Assembly (NCBI GenBank): GCA_036495715.1
Contig: DASXML010000086.1
Coordinates: 119,248-183,247 of the forward strand
From: Scandinavium sp036495715
Lineage (GTDB): Bacteria; Pseudomonadota; Gammaproteobacteria; Enterobacterales; Enterobacteriaceae
DNA: 64,000 nucleotides
Direction of reading: 5' to 3'
The notes beneath the pieces are model-generated. The model saw only the letters and a list, made by a program, of their open reading frames with translations. It was not told the origin of the DNA and searched no databases. The translations under genes were made by a program, and so were the position numbers. This document shows positions 1 through 8,063 of the stretch, one piece after another (the first letter of the stretch is position 1; the number at the start of each line of letters is the position of its first letter).

Positions 1-1
1 A

Positions 2-790
2 TTGGTGGGGGCGGCGCTGGCGGTTTCTGGCGCGATTATGCAGTCATTGTTTGAGAACCCTCTGGCAGAGCCTGGGCTTCTTGGTGTGTCTAACGGCGCG
101 GGCGTCGGGCTTATCGCGGCGGTACTGCTGGGCAAAGGCCTGTTACCAGGCTGGGTTTTGGGCATTTGCGCTATCGTCGGCGCACTGGTTATCACGGTCG
201 TTCTGCTGCGCTTTGCGCGTCGGCATTTATCGACCAGCCGATTGCTGCTTGCGGGTGTCGCGCTGGGGATTATTTGCAGTGCAGCGATGACCTGGGCGGT
301 GTATTTTTCTACCTCGTTTGACCTGCGCCAGTTAATGTACTGGATGATGGGCGGATTTGGCGGTGTGGATTGGCATCAGGGCTGGTTGATGGTAGCGCTG
401 TTTCCGGTTATCGCCTGGGTTTGTTTGCAGTCGCAGCCACTCAATTTACTGTCGCTGGGCGAAACATCGGCCCGACAACTCGGGCTGCCACTTTGGCTGT
501 GGCGTCGCCTGCTGGTGTTGGCGACAGGCTGGCTGGTCGGCGTCAGCGTGGCGCTCTCCGGGGCGATTGGTTTTATTGGTCTGGTTATCCCGCATATCCT
601 GCGGTTATGTGGCCTGACCGATCATCGTGTATTGTTACCTGCCTGCGTACTGGCAGGCGGCGCGGCGCTGTTGTTTGCCGATATCGTTGCCCGTCTGGCG
701 CTGGCCTCGGCAGAATTGCCGATTGGCGTTGTCACCGCCACCCTGGGCGCACCCGTTTTTATCTGGCTACTATTAAGAGCTGGCCGTTAA
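2..790 (+). CDS. btuC: BtuC, vitamin B12 ABC transporter permease (5' end outside window)
   Basis: Inner-membrane permease of the BtuCDF cobalamin importer. The visible 262 residues are very hydrophobic and include the FecCD-family signatures ENPLAEPGLLGVSNGAG near the start of the fragment and the coupling-helix region GAIGFIGLVIPHILRL about residue 185. The family length is about 326 residues, so roughly 60 N-terminal residues lie before the window; the TTG at position 2 is internal and not a real start. It is followed after 28 bases by btuE and then btuD, the usual btuCED order. The partner binding protein BtuF is not in this window. Confidence 0.95.
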   Translation: MVGAALAVSGAIMQSLFENPLAEPGLLGVSNGAGVGLIAAVLLGKGLLPGWVLGICAIVGALVITVVLLRFARRHLSTSRLLLAGVALGIICSAAMTWAVYFSTSFDLRQLMYWMMGGFGGVDWHQGWLMVALFPVIAWVCLQSQPLNLLSLGETSARQLGLPLWLWRRLLVLATGWLVGVSVALSGAIGFIGLVIPHILRLCGLTDHRVLLPACVLAGGAALLFADIVARLALASAELPIGVVTATLGAPVFIWLLLRAGR

Positions 791-818
791 GCGCTAGCTG
801 ATAACCCAAGAGGACGCT

Positions 819-1370
819 ATGCAACACGATATTCTCAACACAAATGTCACCACCATCGACGGTCAAAACGTCAGTCTCGAACAGTTCAAAGGCAACGTGC
901 TGCTGGTGGTGAACGTCGCCTCCCAGTGCGGGCTGACGCCGCAGTACGAACAACTGGAAAATATTCAGGAAGCCTGGGGCAAAGACGGGTTTACCGTGCT
1001 TGGTTTCCCGTGCAACCAGTTCCTCGGCCAGGAACCGGGTAGCGACGAAGAAATAAAGACCTTCTGCAGCACCACCTATGGCGTGACGTTCCCAATGTTC
1101 AGCAAAATTGATGTCAACGGTGAGCACCGCCATCCGCTGTATCAGAAGCTGACATCTGCGGCACCGGTCGCCGTCGCGCCTGAAAGCAGTGGTTTTTACG
1201 AACGTATGGCCAGCAAAGGCCGTGCGCCGAAAGAACAAGGCGATATACTGTGGAACTTTGAAAAATTCCTCATTGGTCGTGACGGCGACATTGTTCAGCG
1301 TTTCTCACCGGACATGACGCCGGAAGACCCGATTGTCATGGAATCTATTAAGCTGGCGTTGGCGAAGTAA
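819..1370 (+). CDS. btuE: BtuE, thioredoxin/glutathione peroxidase
   Basis: Non-selenium glutathione peroxidase family enzyme of 183 residues that reduces hydroperoxides. The peroxidatic residue is Cys37 in VASQCGLTP, replacing the selenocysteine of mammalian enzymes. The FPCNQF motif follows at about 65-70 and the WNFEKFL motif with its Trp at about 145. There is no signal peptide in this reading. It sits between btuC (28 bases before) and btuD (2 bases after) in one transcription unit but is not required for B12 import in the known family. The ATG follows an AAGAGGA ribosome-binding site. Confidence 0.95.
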   Translation: MQHDILNTNVTTIDGQNVSLEQFKGNVLLVVNVASQCGLTPQYEQLENIQEAWGKDGFTVLGFPCNQFLGQEPGSDEEIKTFCSTTYGVTFPMFSKIDVNGEHRHPLYQKLTSAAPVAVAPESSGFYERMASKGRAPKEQGDILWNFEKFLIGRDGDIVQRFSPDMTPEDPIVMESIKLALAK

Positions 1371-1372
1371 TC

Positions 1373-2119
1373 GTGACGCTGATGCAGCTACGGGGCGTGG
1401 AAGAACCGGGGCGGTTGTCCCCGGTAAGTGCAGACGTTCGTCAGGGCGAGATAGTGCATCTCGTCGGACCGAACGGCGCAGGTAAAAGTACACTGCTCGC
1501 CAGAATGGCAGGGTTGAGTCAGGGAAAAGGGCAGGTATCGCTCAACGGCAAACCCTTATCCGACTGGGCGGCACCGGAGCTGGCGCGCCATCGCGCGTAT
1601 CTGACCCAACATCAGACACCGCCCTTTGCCATGCCGGTCTGGCATTACCTGACGCTGCATCAGCACGATCAAACGCAACACGCGCTCCAGCAGGAAATTG
1701 CTGAAAAATTGGGACTGGAAGACAAACTGGTGCGCCCGGTTAACCAACTTTCCGGTGGCGAATGGCAGCGCGTACGCCTGGCGGCAGTGATATTGCAAAT
1801 ACATCCACAGGGGAATCCGCAAGGTCAGCTTCTCCTGCTGGATGAGCCGATGAGCAGTCTCGATGTGGCCCAGCAGGCGGCGCTGGACAGGCTCCTTACG
1901 GAACTACGACGCATCGGGATAACCATCGTCATGAGCAGCCATGATCTTAACCACACGCTGCGCTTTTCCAGTCAGACATGGCTGATGCGCCGAGGGAAAA
2001 TGCTGGCCAGCGGTGAGACGTCGCACGTTTTGACGATCGAAAATCTGACGGCTGCGTATGATATGCCGTTCAAAAAGCTTCAGGCGGATGGCGTACAGGT
2101 GCTGATTTCTGCACTATAA
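1373..2119 (+). CDS. btuD: BtuD, vitamin B12 ABC transporter ATPase
   Basis: ATP-binding subunit that drives the BtuC permease. Visible motifs in order are Walker A GPNGAGKST (about 33-41), the ABC signature LSGGEWQR (about 125), Walker B LLLLDEP and the H-loop SSHDLNHT. The start is read as GTG at 1373, two bases after the btuE stop; an in-frame ATG at 1382 is the alternative. The 248-residue length matches the family. Translation is probably coupled to btuE. Confidence 0.95.
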   Translation: MTLMQLRGVEEPGRLSPVSADVRQGEIVHLVGPNGAGKSTLLARMAGLSQGKGQVSLNGKPLSDWAAPELARHRAYLTQHQTPPFAMPVWHYLTLHQHDQTQHALQQEIAEKLGLEDKLVRPVNQLSGGEWQRVRLAAVILQIHPQGNPQGQLLLLDEPMSSLDVAQQAALDRLLTELRRIGITIVMSSHDLNHTLRFSSQTWLMRRGKMLASGETSHVLTIENLTAAYDMPFKKLQADGVQVLISAL

Positions 2120-2196
2120 CGAGAAGGTTTCTTGCAACTTTCCGAATTCGCGGGCTAAATTATTTCTATAAAAAATATCAGAGGAAACGCCAGGAT

Positions 2197-2661
2197 ATGC
2201 GTCTCTTATTTATTTTCGTGGCAGCGTTAATTTTAGCCGGGTGTAGCAGCCATCGTGCGCCGCCGCCAAACCCACGGCTTTCCGATTCCATCACCGTCAT
2301 TGCCAATCTTAACGATCAGCTGGCAAGCTGGCGCGGCACGCCTTATAGCTATGGCGGCAGCACGCGCGGTGGCGTGGATTGTTCCGCTTTCGTGATGGTG
2401 ACGTTCCGCGATCAGTTCGATTTACAGCTCCCACGTGACACCAGGCAGCAGTCAAAAATTGGCACGGAAATCGATAAAGACGATTTGTTGCCGGGTGATT
2501 TGGTGTTCTTCAATACCGGGTCGGGAGGCAACGGCCTGCATGTCGGCATCTATGACACGGATAATCAGTTTATTCATGCTTCTACCAGCCAGGGTGTGAC
2601 GCGCTCATCCCTCGATAATGTCTACTGGCGAAAGCATTTCTGGCAAGCCAGACGAATTTAG
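2197..2661 (+). CDS. nlpC: NlpC, NlpC/P60 lipoprotein peptidase
   Basis: Putative outer-membrane-anchored murein endopeptidase of 154 residues. A lipoprotein signal peptide ends at LILAGC, giving the lipidated Cys16. The NlpC/P60 fold follows, with the catalytic Cys in GGVDCSAFV, a His in GLHVGIY and a second polar residue near FIHAST. It lies 77 bases after btuD and is followed at once by a strong terminator, so it closes the btu transcription unit or forms its own. The orthologue in E. coli has the same neighbours. Confidence 0.93.
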   Translation: MRLLFIFVAALILAGCSSHRAPPPNPRLSDSITVIANLNDQLASWRGTPYSYGGSTRGGVDCSAFVMVTFRDQFDLQLPRDTRQQSKIGTEIDKDDLLPGDLVFFNTGSGGNGLHVGIYDTDNQFIHASTSQGVTRSSLDNVYWRKHFWQARRI

Positions 2662-2671
2662 CAGGAAAACG

Positions 2672-2695
2672 AAAAGGGCCTAGAGGCCCTTTTTT
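2672..2695 (+). terminator. Rho-independent terminator after nlpC
   Basis: The inverted repeat AGGGCC/GGCCCT around a TAGA loop is followed by a run of six T, starting about 10 bases after the nlpC stop. Confidence 0.85.
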
Positions 2696-2941
2696 GTGGC
2701 GCAAATAAAATATAACCGTCGTGCTGCGAAATAATTATCGTTAATCATCATTTTCACGTAATGAATCTCCGGATTGTGCGACTGCACAAATATGGATTAC
2801 AATCATCCGAATGATAACGCAAAGGAATTCCTTAATTACAAAGGAACGAATGAAATTAATCTTTTTAAAATCAAAGATTTTGTTTTCTACTGGAACCATG
2901 CAGCAGCGACCAGGGATGTCCCTTGAGCAAGGGTGGACGCA

Positions 2942-3655
2942 ATGATTGTTACACTGGATAAAGCCTGGAAGACCGAATTGTTATTCCTGCCTGCCAGAAA
3001 TGGGGGGGGACAGCTCGTTGGGCTGGAAATAATCACTAACTTCGTTGGGGTGGATGACGCCGTCCGCACGCCAACCAGTCTGGTAGCCTCACGCCTTAAT
3101 GCCGAACAGGAAGTCACGTTGTTTCGCGAAAAACTCGCGCTGTTGGAAAGCTGTCAGATCTTTTTTATTCAACAGCAATTAATTGCCTGGATTAATATAA
3201 CGCCAGCAATTGCTTTGGCGCTGCTAACGCAAAATGCCCTGGCAGAAGCGGCCGCACGATTTTCGTTTTTGGAATTAACGGTCGAAGAAAGTTTCCCGGA
3301 ATTGAGCACGTTCGACAAAAGTCATTTATTGGTGCAGCTGGCCAATTTTTTCCCCTTGGTGCTGGCCAATTTCGGTGCGGGTGATACCACTACGCAAGCC
3401 GTTTTTTCAGGATTGTTTAAACGTGTTGCTCTCGATAAAAATTTTATTCAGCAACAGGTCTTCCTATTATCATTTGATCCCTTTATGCGGGCGATTACTG
3501 CCCAGGTGCAGCCATGCTGTAGCGCGATAATGGTAGCGGGTGTCGACAATCAGCAGATCTTCGAACGCCTGGAACCCTGGGGTTTTAGCGCATTACAGGG
3601 AGCTTTATGGCCTGCTGTCGATGCCGCCTCGTTAACCGCTCTGATGCAGGAATAA
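2942..3655 (+). CDS. ydiV: YdiV (RflP), EAL-like anti-FlhDC regulator
   Basis: Degenerate EAL-domain protein of 237 residues. In Salmonella and E. coli, YdiV binds the FlhD subunit of the flagellar master regulator FlhDC rather than cleaving c-di-GMP. The family pattern is visible in VGLEIITNF, the ESCQIFFIQQ region, LANFGAGDTT and the C-terminal FSALQGALWPAV. The catalytic EAL motif is absent (LEI in its place). ATG 2942 is chosen over the upstream GTG 2933 because it gives the family length and has AGGGTGG about six bases before it. A run of eight G (3002-3009) lies within codons 21-23, so slippage there would abolish translation. The AT-rich gap 2696-2941 contains no gene I recognise. Confidence 0.85.
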   Translation: MIVTLDKAWKTELLFLPARNGGGQLVGLEIITNFVGVDDAVRTPTSLVASRLNAEQEVTLFREKLALLESCQIFFIQQQLIAWINITPAIALALLTQNALAEAAARFSFLELTVEESFPELSTFDKSHLLVQLANFFPLVLANFGAGDTTTQAVFSGLFKRVALDKNFIQQQVFLLSFDPFMRAITAQVQPCCSAIMVAGVDNQQIFERLEPWGFSALQGALWPAVDAASLTALMQE

Positions 3656-3716
3656 CCCTGCATCCCGCCGGTATTTATCTTTCCCCATAGACACTACACT
3701 ACAGACAGGAGGAACC

Positions 3717-5159
3717 ATGACCCTGTCTTTTACCCATTACTGGCGCGATGAGCTGCCAGGTTTCTATACAGAACTATCACCGACACCGCTCACCAACGCG
3801 CGGCTTATCTGGCATAACGCGCCGTTGGCGCAGAGTCTCGATTTGCCATCCTCGCTGTTTAGCCCTGAAAAGGGCGCTGGCGTATGGGGTGGCGAAGCGC
3901 TGCTGCCCGGAATGTTGCCGCTGGCGCAGGTGTACAGCGGACACCAGTTCGGCGTTTGGGCCGGACAACTGGGCGACGGGCGCGGCATTTTGCTCGGCGA
4001 ACAGCAACTGGCTGACGGACGCCGTTTCGACTGGCACCTGAAAGGCGCGGGGCTGACGCCGTATTCTCGCATGGGCGACGGACGCGCGGTGTTGCGTTCG
4101 ACGCTGCGTGAAAGCCTGGCCTCTGAGGCCATGTTTGCATTAGGCATTGCCACCACCCGCGCGTTATCGGTGGTCACCAGTGACACGCAGGTGTATCGCG
4201 AAACGGTTGAGCAGGGCGCAATGCTGATGCGCGTCGCCGAAAGCCATGTGCGTTTTGGCCACTTCGAGCACTTTTATTATCGTCGCGAACCCGAGAAAGT
4301 ACGCGAGCTGGCGGATTACGTGATTCGCCATCACTGGCCGCATCTCGAACAAGACGCCGATCGATATGCTCTATGGTTCCGTGACGTTGTCACAAAAACC
4401 GCGCAGATGATTGCCCGTTGGCAAACTGTTGGCTTTTGTCATGGGGTGATGAATACCGACAATATGTCGATTCTGGGGCTGACAATGGATTATGGTCCCT
4501 ACGGTTTCCTCGACGACTATCAGCCGGGTTATATCTGTAACCACTCCGATCATCAGGGCCGCTACAGCTTTGATAATCAGCCTCCGGCGGCGTTATGGAA
4601 TTTACAACGTCTGGCACAGTCGCTGTCACCGTTTATTGCCGTGGATGCGCTTAACGATGCGCTGGATAGCTACCAGGAAGCGCTGCTGGTGGAATACGGT
4701 AAACGAATGCGTGGGAAACTCGGGTTATTCAGCGAACAGAAAGGTGACAATGAAGTGTTGAACGACTTGTTCAGCCTGATGGCGCGCGAAGGCAGCGATT
4801 ACACACGCACATTCCGCATGTTGTGCGAAACCGAACAGCACAGCGCGGTGTCGCCATTACGTGATGAGTTTATCGACCGGGCGGCGTTTGATGTGTGGTT
4901 CAGTGGCTATCGTGCTCGTTTACAGCTGGATCAGGTCGACGACGCTACGCGCCAGCACAGCATGAAACAGAAAAATCCGGCGATAGTATTGCGAAACTGG
5001 CTGGCACAGCGAGCGATTGAGCAAGCCGAACGCGGGGATTATTCGGAGTTTGTGCGTTTGCACGACGCGCTACGTGACCCGTTTGCCGATCGTCACGATG
5101 ACTACGCCAGCCGCCCACCGGAATGGGGCAAGCGGCTGGAAGTGAGCTGTTCTAGCTAA
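3717..5159 (+). CDS. selO: SelO, protein adenylyltransferase (YdiU)
   Basis: Pseudokinase-fold enzyme of 480 residues that transfers AMP from ATP to protein hydroxyls (AMPylation), linked in E. coli to oxidative-stress control. Family features visible are KGAGLTPYSRMGDGRA (about 110-125), the catalytic-loop-like HGVMNTDN and the metal-binding DYGP that stands for the kinase DFG. The C-terminus reads VSCSS, where the Cys takes the place of the selenocysteine of eukaryotic SelO. The ribosome-binding site GGAGG lies just before ATG. The gene converges on the hmuV remnant, overlapping its stop by four bases. Confidence 0.95.
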   Translation: MTLSFTHYWRDELPGFYTELSPTPLTNARLIWHNAPLAQSLDLPSSLFSPEKGAGVWGGEALLPGMLPLAQVYSGHQFGVWAGQLGDGRGILLGEQQLADGRRFDWHLKGAGLTPYSRMGDGRAVLRSTLRESLASEAMFALGIATTRALSVVTSDTQVYRETVEQGAMLMRVAESHVRFGHFEHFYYRREPEKVRELADYVIRHHWPHLEQDADRYALWFRDVVTKTAQMIARWQTVGFCHGVMNTDNMSILGLTMDYGPYGFLDDYQPGYICNHSDHQGRYSFDNQPPAALWNLQRLAQSLSPFIAVDALNDALDSYQEALLVEYGKRMRGKLGLFSEQKGDNEVLNDLFSLMAREGSDYTRTFRMLCETEQHSAVSPLRDEFIDRAAFDVWFSGYRARLQLDQVDDATRQHSMKQKNPAIVLRNWLAQRAIEQAERGDYSEFVRLHDALRDPFADRHDDYASRPPEWGKRLEVSCSS

Positions 5160-5356
5160 GGGGCTAAAAAGACCTGCGGCGTCTGGCTGCCGGGGTGCTG
5201 ACCGATATGCACCTCGGCTCCGTACCAACGGCTCAACGTATCAGCCTGCAACACCTGCTGTGCGCTACCCTGCGCAACAATTTCGCCCTGATGCAGCAAC
5301 AGTAATTTGTCGGCCCACAGCGCCGCCAGATTAAGATCGTACAACACGGCGCAAAC
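5156..5356 (-). pseudogene. hmuV: hmuV 3' remnant (haemin ABC transporter ATPase)
   Basis: The minus-strand reading gives about 66 residues that resemble only the C-terminal quarter of HmuV, beginning just before the H-loop. The loop reads VLYDLNLAALWADKLLLLH, with Tyr where ABC ATPases have the switch His. It continues with GEIVAQGSAQQVL and ends FLAP. Walker A, the signature motif and Walker B are all missing; an intact protein has about 260 residues. The fragment runs directly out of a fragment of hmuR, so this is the scar of one large internal deletion. It cannot encode a working ATPase. Confidence 0.8.
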
Positions 5357-5362
5357 GTGAAG

Positions 5363-5532
5363 CTACCCTGCGCGCAGTAAATCGGCGGCAGAACTGGCGG
5401 TTTGCCCCTCAGGCGTATCAGCGTCGATAACGGTCATTTGTTCAGCGGCGGCGAGGGCCGGGGCGGTAATCGCGCCGAAAACAGCGATGGGCGCAGCGAC
5501 GTGGAATGCAGATGTAGTATGCAACTCTCCAT
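5363..5532 (-). pseudogene. hmuR: hmuR 5' remnant (TonB-dependent haemin receptor)
   Basis: On the minus strand this stretch encodes the end of a signal peptide (AITAPALAAAEQM) followed by VIDADTPEGQTASSAADLLR, which resembles the first plug-domain segment of haemin receptors, and then a TAG stop at 5363-5365. The start near 5532 (ATG) and the signal-peptide core are in different frames, so at least one frameshift is present as well. About 50 residues of a receptor of roughly 660 remain. It lies downstream of hemP, the natural position in hemP-hmuRSTUV loci. Confidence 0.65.
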
Positions 5533-5603
5533 AAAAGTGAAAAGCGCTGGCTGCCTCGGCGTGAGTCCCTGGGTGGCTGGCGAAATGTTGTGTGGTAAAG
5601 CTG

Positions 5604-5789
5604 TTACTTTGTCAGGATCAATTTTCCGGCATGGGTTTGGCGCAGCAGATAGTGCTGACCGTCATGCTCGATAATGACACGGCCTTCTGTCCCGAGGAGA
5701 CTTTTGCTGTTTATCCGGCGATCGCCGGGCTGCGGCTGTGGCGCGGGAGACGTTTGGCCTGTGGCAAGATTTGTGTCCGAAGATGTCAT
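5604..5789 (-). CDS. ydiE: HemP/YdiE, small haemin-uptake-associated protein
   Basis: Small protein of 61 residues with the HemP family C-terminus: RRINSKSLLG, then GRVIIEHDGQ, then YLLRQTHAGKLILTK. The function is not firmly known; in other bacteria HemP co-regulates or accompanies haem-uptake genes. The start is taken at 5789 (MTSSD) because the longer reading from 5837 would run through the Fur box at 5814-5832. E. coli carries the orthologue ydiE at this same place between selO and aroH. The frame is intact although its downstream hmu partners are destroyed. Confidence 0.85.
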   Translation of the reverse strand: MTSSDTNLATGQTSPAPQPQPGDRRINSKSLLGTEGRVIIEHDGQHYLLRQTHAGKLILTK

Positions 5790-5813
5790 AGTGTTAAAAA
5801 TAGCAATCAATTT

Positions 5814-5832
5814 AGCAATGATAATCATTATC
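5814..5832 (-). promoter_or_regulatory. Fur box upstream of hemP/ydiE
   Basis: AGCAATGATAATCATTATC matches 16 of 19 positions of the Fur consensus GATAATGATAATCATTATC. It lies about 25 bases upstream of the chosen hemP start, suiting repression in iron-replete cells. Confidence 0.85.
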
Positions 5833-5970
5833 AACAAAACAAAGCGCGCAGCAACCCCTTTTGTGAAAAATAGATGACGGGATCAAAAAAGGATTGTTAC
5901 GTGGCGACAGTAGCGTTGCCTGAAAAGGCGTTGTAGATCAGGTCAGCGAAACGCCACCAGACAGAGAAAG

Positions 5971-6002
5971 GGAAAACGGGCCGGGCAGGCAAAGTGCCGC
6001 CC
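5971..6002 (-). terminator. Possible terminator after aroH
   Basis: A GC-rich hairpin (GGGCGGCA/TGCCTGCCC on the minus strand) is followed by GGCCCGTTTTCCC, 16 bases or more beyond the aroH stop. The T run is short, so this is tentative. Confidence 0.4.
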
Positions 6003-6017
6003 GACGCAAAACAGAAC

Positions 6018-7064
6018 TCAGAAACGGGTATCGACAGCCGCAGAGAGTTTATCGAGCAGGATTTCGCTATCTTCCCAGCTCAGACACGGATCGGTAATCG
6101 ACTGTCCGTACACCAGCGGTTGACCCGCCACGATTTTTTGCGTGCCTTCGCGCAGGAAACTCTCCGCCATGATCCCGGCAATTGCCGTGGAGCCATTGCG
6201 AATTTGCTGACAGATATCGTCGCACACGTCTAACTGACGGCGATGTTGTTTCTGGCAGTTGCCGTGGCTGAAATCGATGACCAGCTGTTCCGGCAAATCA
6301 AACTCATGCAACGTGTCGCAGGCCGCAGCGATATCGGCCGCGTGATAGTTCGGCTTTTTGCCGCCACGCATGATGATGTGGCCGTACGGATTTCCGCTGG
6401 TCTGGTAAATGGTCATCTGGCCGTTTTTATCCGGCGACAGGAACATATGGCTGGCGCGCGCGGCACGGATCGCATCAACCGCAATGCGGGTGTTGCCGTC
6501 AGTACCGTTTTTGAAGCCAACCGGGCAGGAGAGCGCCGAGGCCATTTCACGGTGGATCTGACTTTCGGTAGTACGAGCACCGATCGCGCCCCAGCTGATG
6601 AGATCCGCAATGAACTGACCGGTCACCATATCGAGAAACTCGGTGGCGGTTGGCACGCCCAGTTCATTGACCTGCAATAGCAGTTTGCGTGCCAGCTCAA
6701 TACCGTGATTCACACGATAGCTGCCGTTGAGATCCGGATCGGAAATCAGGCCTTTCCAGCCCACGACGGTGCGCGGCTTTTCGAAATACGTGCGCATCAC
6801 AATTTCAAGACGCGACTGGTGTTTCTCACGCAGCGCCTGTAAACGGCGAGCGTAATCCACCGCCGCATCCAGGTCGTGAATGGAGCAGGGACCCATCACC
6901 ACCAACAGGCGTTTGTCTTCACCATTCAGGATTTTTTCAATGCGACGACGGGACGCGGTCACATGGCTCGCGACGTCAGAGGAGACAGGGTGGCGCTGCG
7001 CCAGTTCAGCAGGCGTTACCAGACTGTCGATGCGCGCCGAACGCAGTTCATCAGTTTTGTTCAT
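6018..7064 (-). CDS. aroH: AroH, tryptophan-sensitive DAHP synthase
   Basis: Class I 3-deoxy-D-arabino-heptulosonate-7-phosphate synthase of 348 residues. It condenses PEP and erythrose 4-phosphate in the first step of the shikimate pathway. Visible family blocks are VVMGPCSIHD, YFEKPRTVVGWKG, GARTTESQ, KNGTDG and IDFSHGNC (metal/PEP-binding region). The start at MNKTDELRS is chosen by family length; the reading extends 23 residues further upstream. Assignment to AroH rather than AroF/AroG rests on the neighbours (ydiE, ppsR) and on the TrpR operator upstream. Confidence 0.93.
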   Translation of the reverse strand: MNKTDELRSARIDSLVTPAELAQRHPVSSDVASHVTASRRRIEKILNGEDKRLLVVMGPCSIHDLDAAVDYARRLQALREKHQSRLEIVMRTYFEKPRTVVGWKGLISDPDLNGSYRVNHGIELARKLLLQVNELGVPTATEFLDMVTGQFIADLISWGAIGARTTESQIHREMASALSCPVGFKNGTDGNTRIAVDAIRAARASHMFLSPDKNGQMTIYQTSGNPYGHIIMRGGKKPNYHAADIAAACDTLHEFDLPEQLVIDFSHGNCQKQHRRQLDVCDDICQQIRNGSTAIAGIMAESFLREGTQKIVAGQPLVYGQSITDPCLSWEDSEILLDKLSAAVDTRF

Positions 7065-7218
7065 GGGGACTCTCAGAATTGGGTTGCTTCTACGGCAAAA
7101 ATACCGGAAGTGATGCGCATCACGATAAACCAATCCCCGCTGAATTCAAGGCTCAAACGATCTTCAGCAGGGTGATGCGCATACATTGCAAAACGATGAT
7201 AGCGTATTTTGTGATTAT

Positions 7219-7236
7219 GTACTAGTGTGTTAGTAC
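7219..7236 (-). promoter_or_regulatory. TrpR operator of aroH
   Basis: GTACTAGTGTGTTAGTAC matches 14 of 18 positions of the palindrome GTACTAGTTAACTAGTAC, with both outer arms intact. It lies about 155 bases upstream of the aroH start and overlaps the last codons and stop of ppsR (stop at 7230-7232). Confidence 0.8.
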
Positions 7237-8063
7237 ATGCGGCGACTGAGGCCCATCATGTCGAGGATTTTGGTGGCGATTTCTTCCACGGAATAATTGG
7301 TGCTGTTCAGCCACGGGATTTGGTTTTTGCGGTACAGCGCTTCGACTTCGGTAACTTCCATTCGACACTGGCGCATCGAGGCGTAGCGGCTGTTTTCACG
7401 GCGCTCTTCGCGGATCGCGGCAAGACGTTCCGGGTTAATGGTCAGGCCAAATAACTTATGCTGCAATGGTTTCAGCGCAGCGGGAAGTACGAGGTTATCC
7501 ATGTCGTCGGCGATAAACGGATAGTTCGCCGCACGGATCCCGAACTGCATCGCCAGATAGAGGCTGGTTGGGGTTTTACCGCAGCGTGACACGCCAAGCA
7601 GGATGACTTGCGCCTGGTCGAGATTACGCAGCGAAACACCGTCATCGTGCGCTAACGTGTAGTCAATGGCAGCAATACGAGCATCATATTTAGTGAGGTT
7701 ACCGGGCGTGAGGCCGTGTGTGCGGTGTGCAATAGGCGTCGGATCGAGTTTGAGTTCTTCCTGTAACGGTGCCACCAGCGCCTGCACGATGTCCTGACAA
7801 AAACCTTCACTTTGCAAAATGATGGTGCGAATTTCCGGCAAGACGATGGAGTAAAAGACCAGCGGGCGTATGCCTGATTGCTGGTAGATAGCGTCAATTT
7901 GTTCTTTGACGGCTTTCGCCCGGCTTTCGGTTTCGACAAACGGCAGGGTGATGCTATTCACCGAAACAGGGAATTGCGACATCACCGCGTGGCCGAGCAC
8001 CTCGGCGGTAATGGCGGTGCCGTCTGAAATGTAAAATACGTGGCGATCGACATTATTATCCAT
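7230..8063 (-). CDS. ppsR: PpsR, PEP synthase regulatory kinase/pyrophosphorylase
   Basis: Bifunctional regulator (DUF299 family) of 277 residues that inactivates PEP synthase by ADP-dependent phosphorylation and reactivates it by phosphate-dependent dephosphorylation. Visible are the N-terminal FYISDGTAITAEVLG and the P-loop-like GVSRCGKTPTSLYLA about residue 150. The start MDNNVDRH (8063) gives the E. coli length; the reading begins three codons earlier. It is divergent from its target ppsA across a gap of 337 bases and transcribed toward aroH. Confidence 0.94.
   Translation of the reverse strand: MDNNVDRHVFYISDGTAITAEVLGHAVMSQFPVSVNSITLPFVETESRAKAVKEQIDAIYQQSGIRPLVFYSIVLPEIRTIILQSEGFCQDIVQALVAPLQEELKLDPTPIAHRTHGLTPGNLTKYDARIAAIDYTLAHDDGVSLRNLDQAQVILLGVSRCGKTPTSLYLAMQFGIRAANYPFIADDMDNLVLPAALKPLQHKLFGLTINPERLAAIREERRENSRYASMRQCRMEVTEVEALYRKNQIPWLNSTNYSVEEIATKILDMMGLSRRMY

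Noticed and set aside
5790..5837. Upstream extension of hemP to ATG 5837
   Set aside because: It would translate through the Fur box and add an atypical Ile-rich stretch; MTSSD at 5789 is the better start.
5402..5877. Overlapping plus-strand open frames of 60-90 codons across the hmu remnant
   Set aside because: No ribosome-binding sites; the minus strand has recognisable hmuR, hmuV and HemP sequence.
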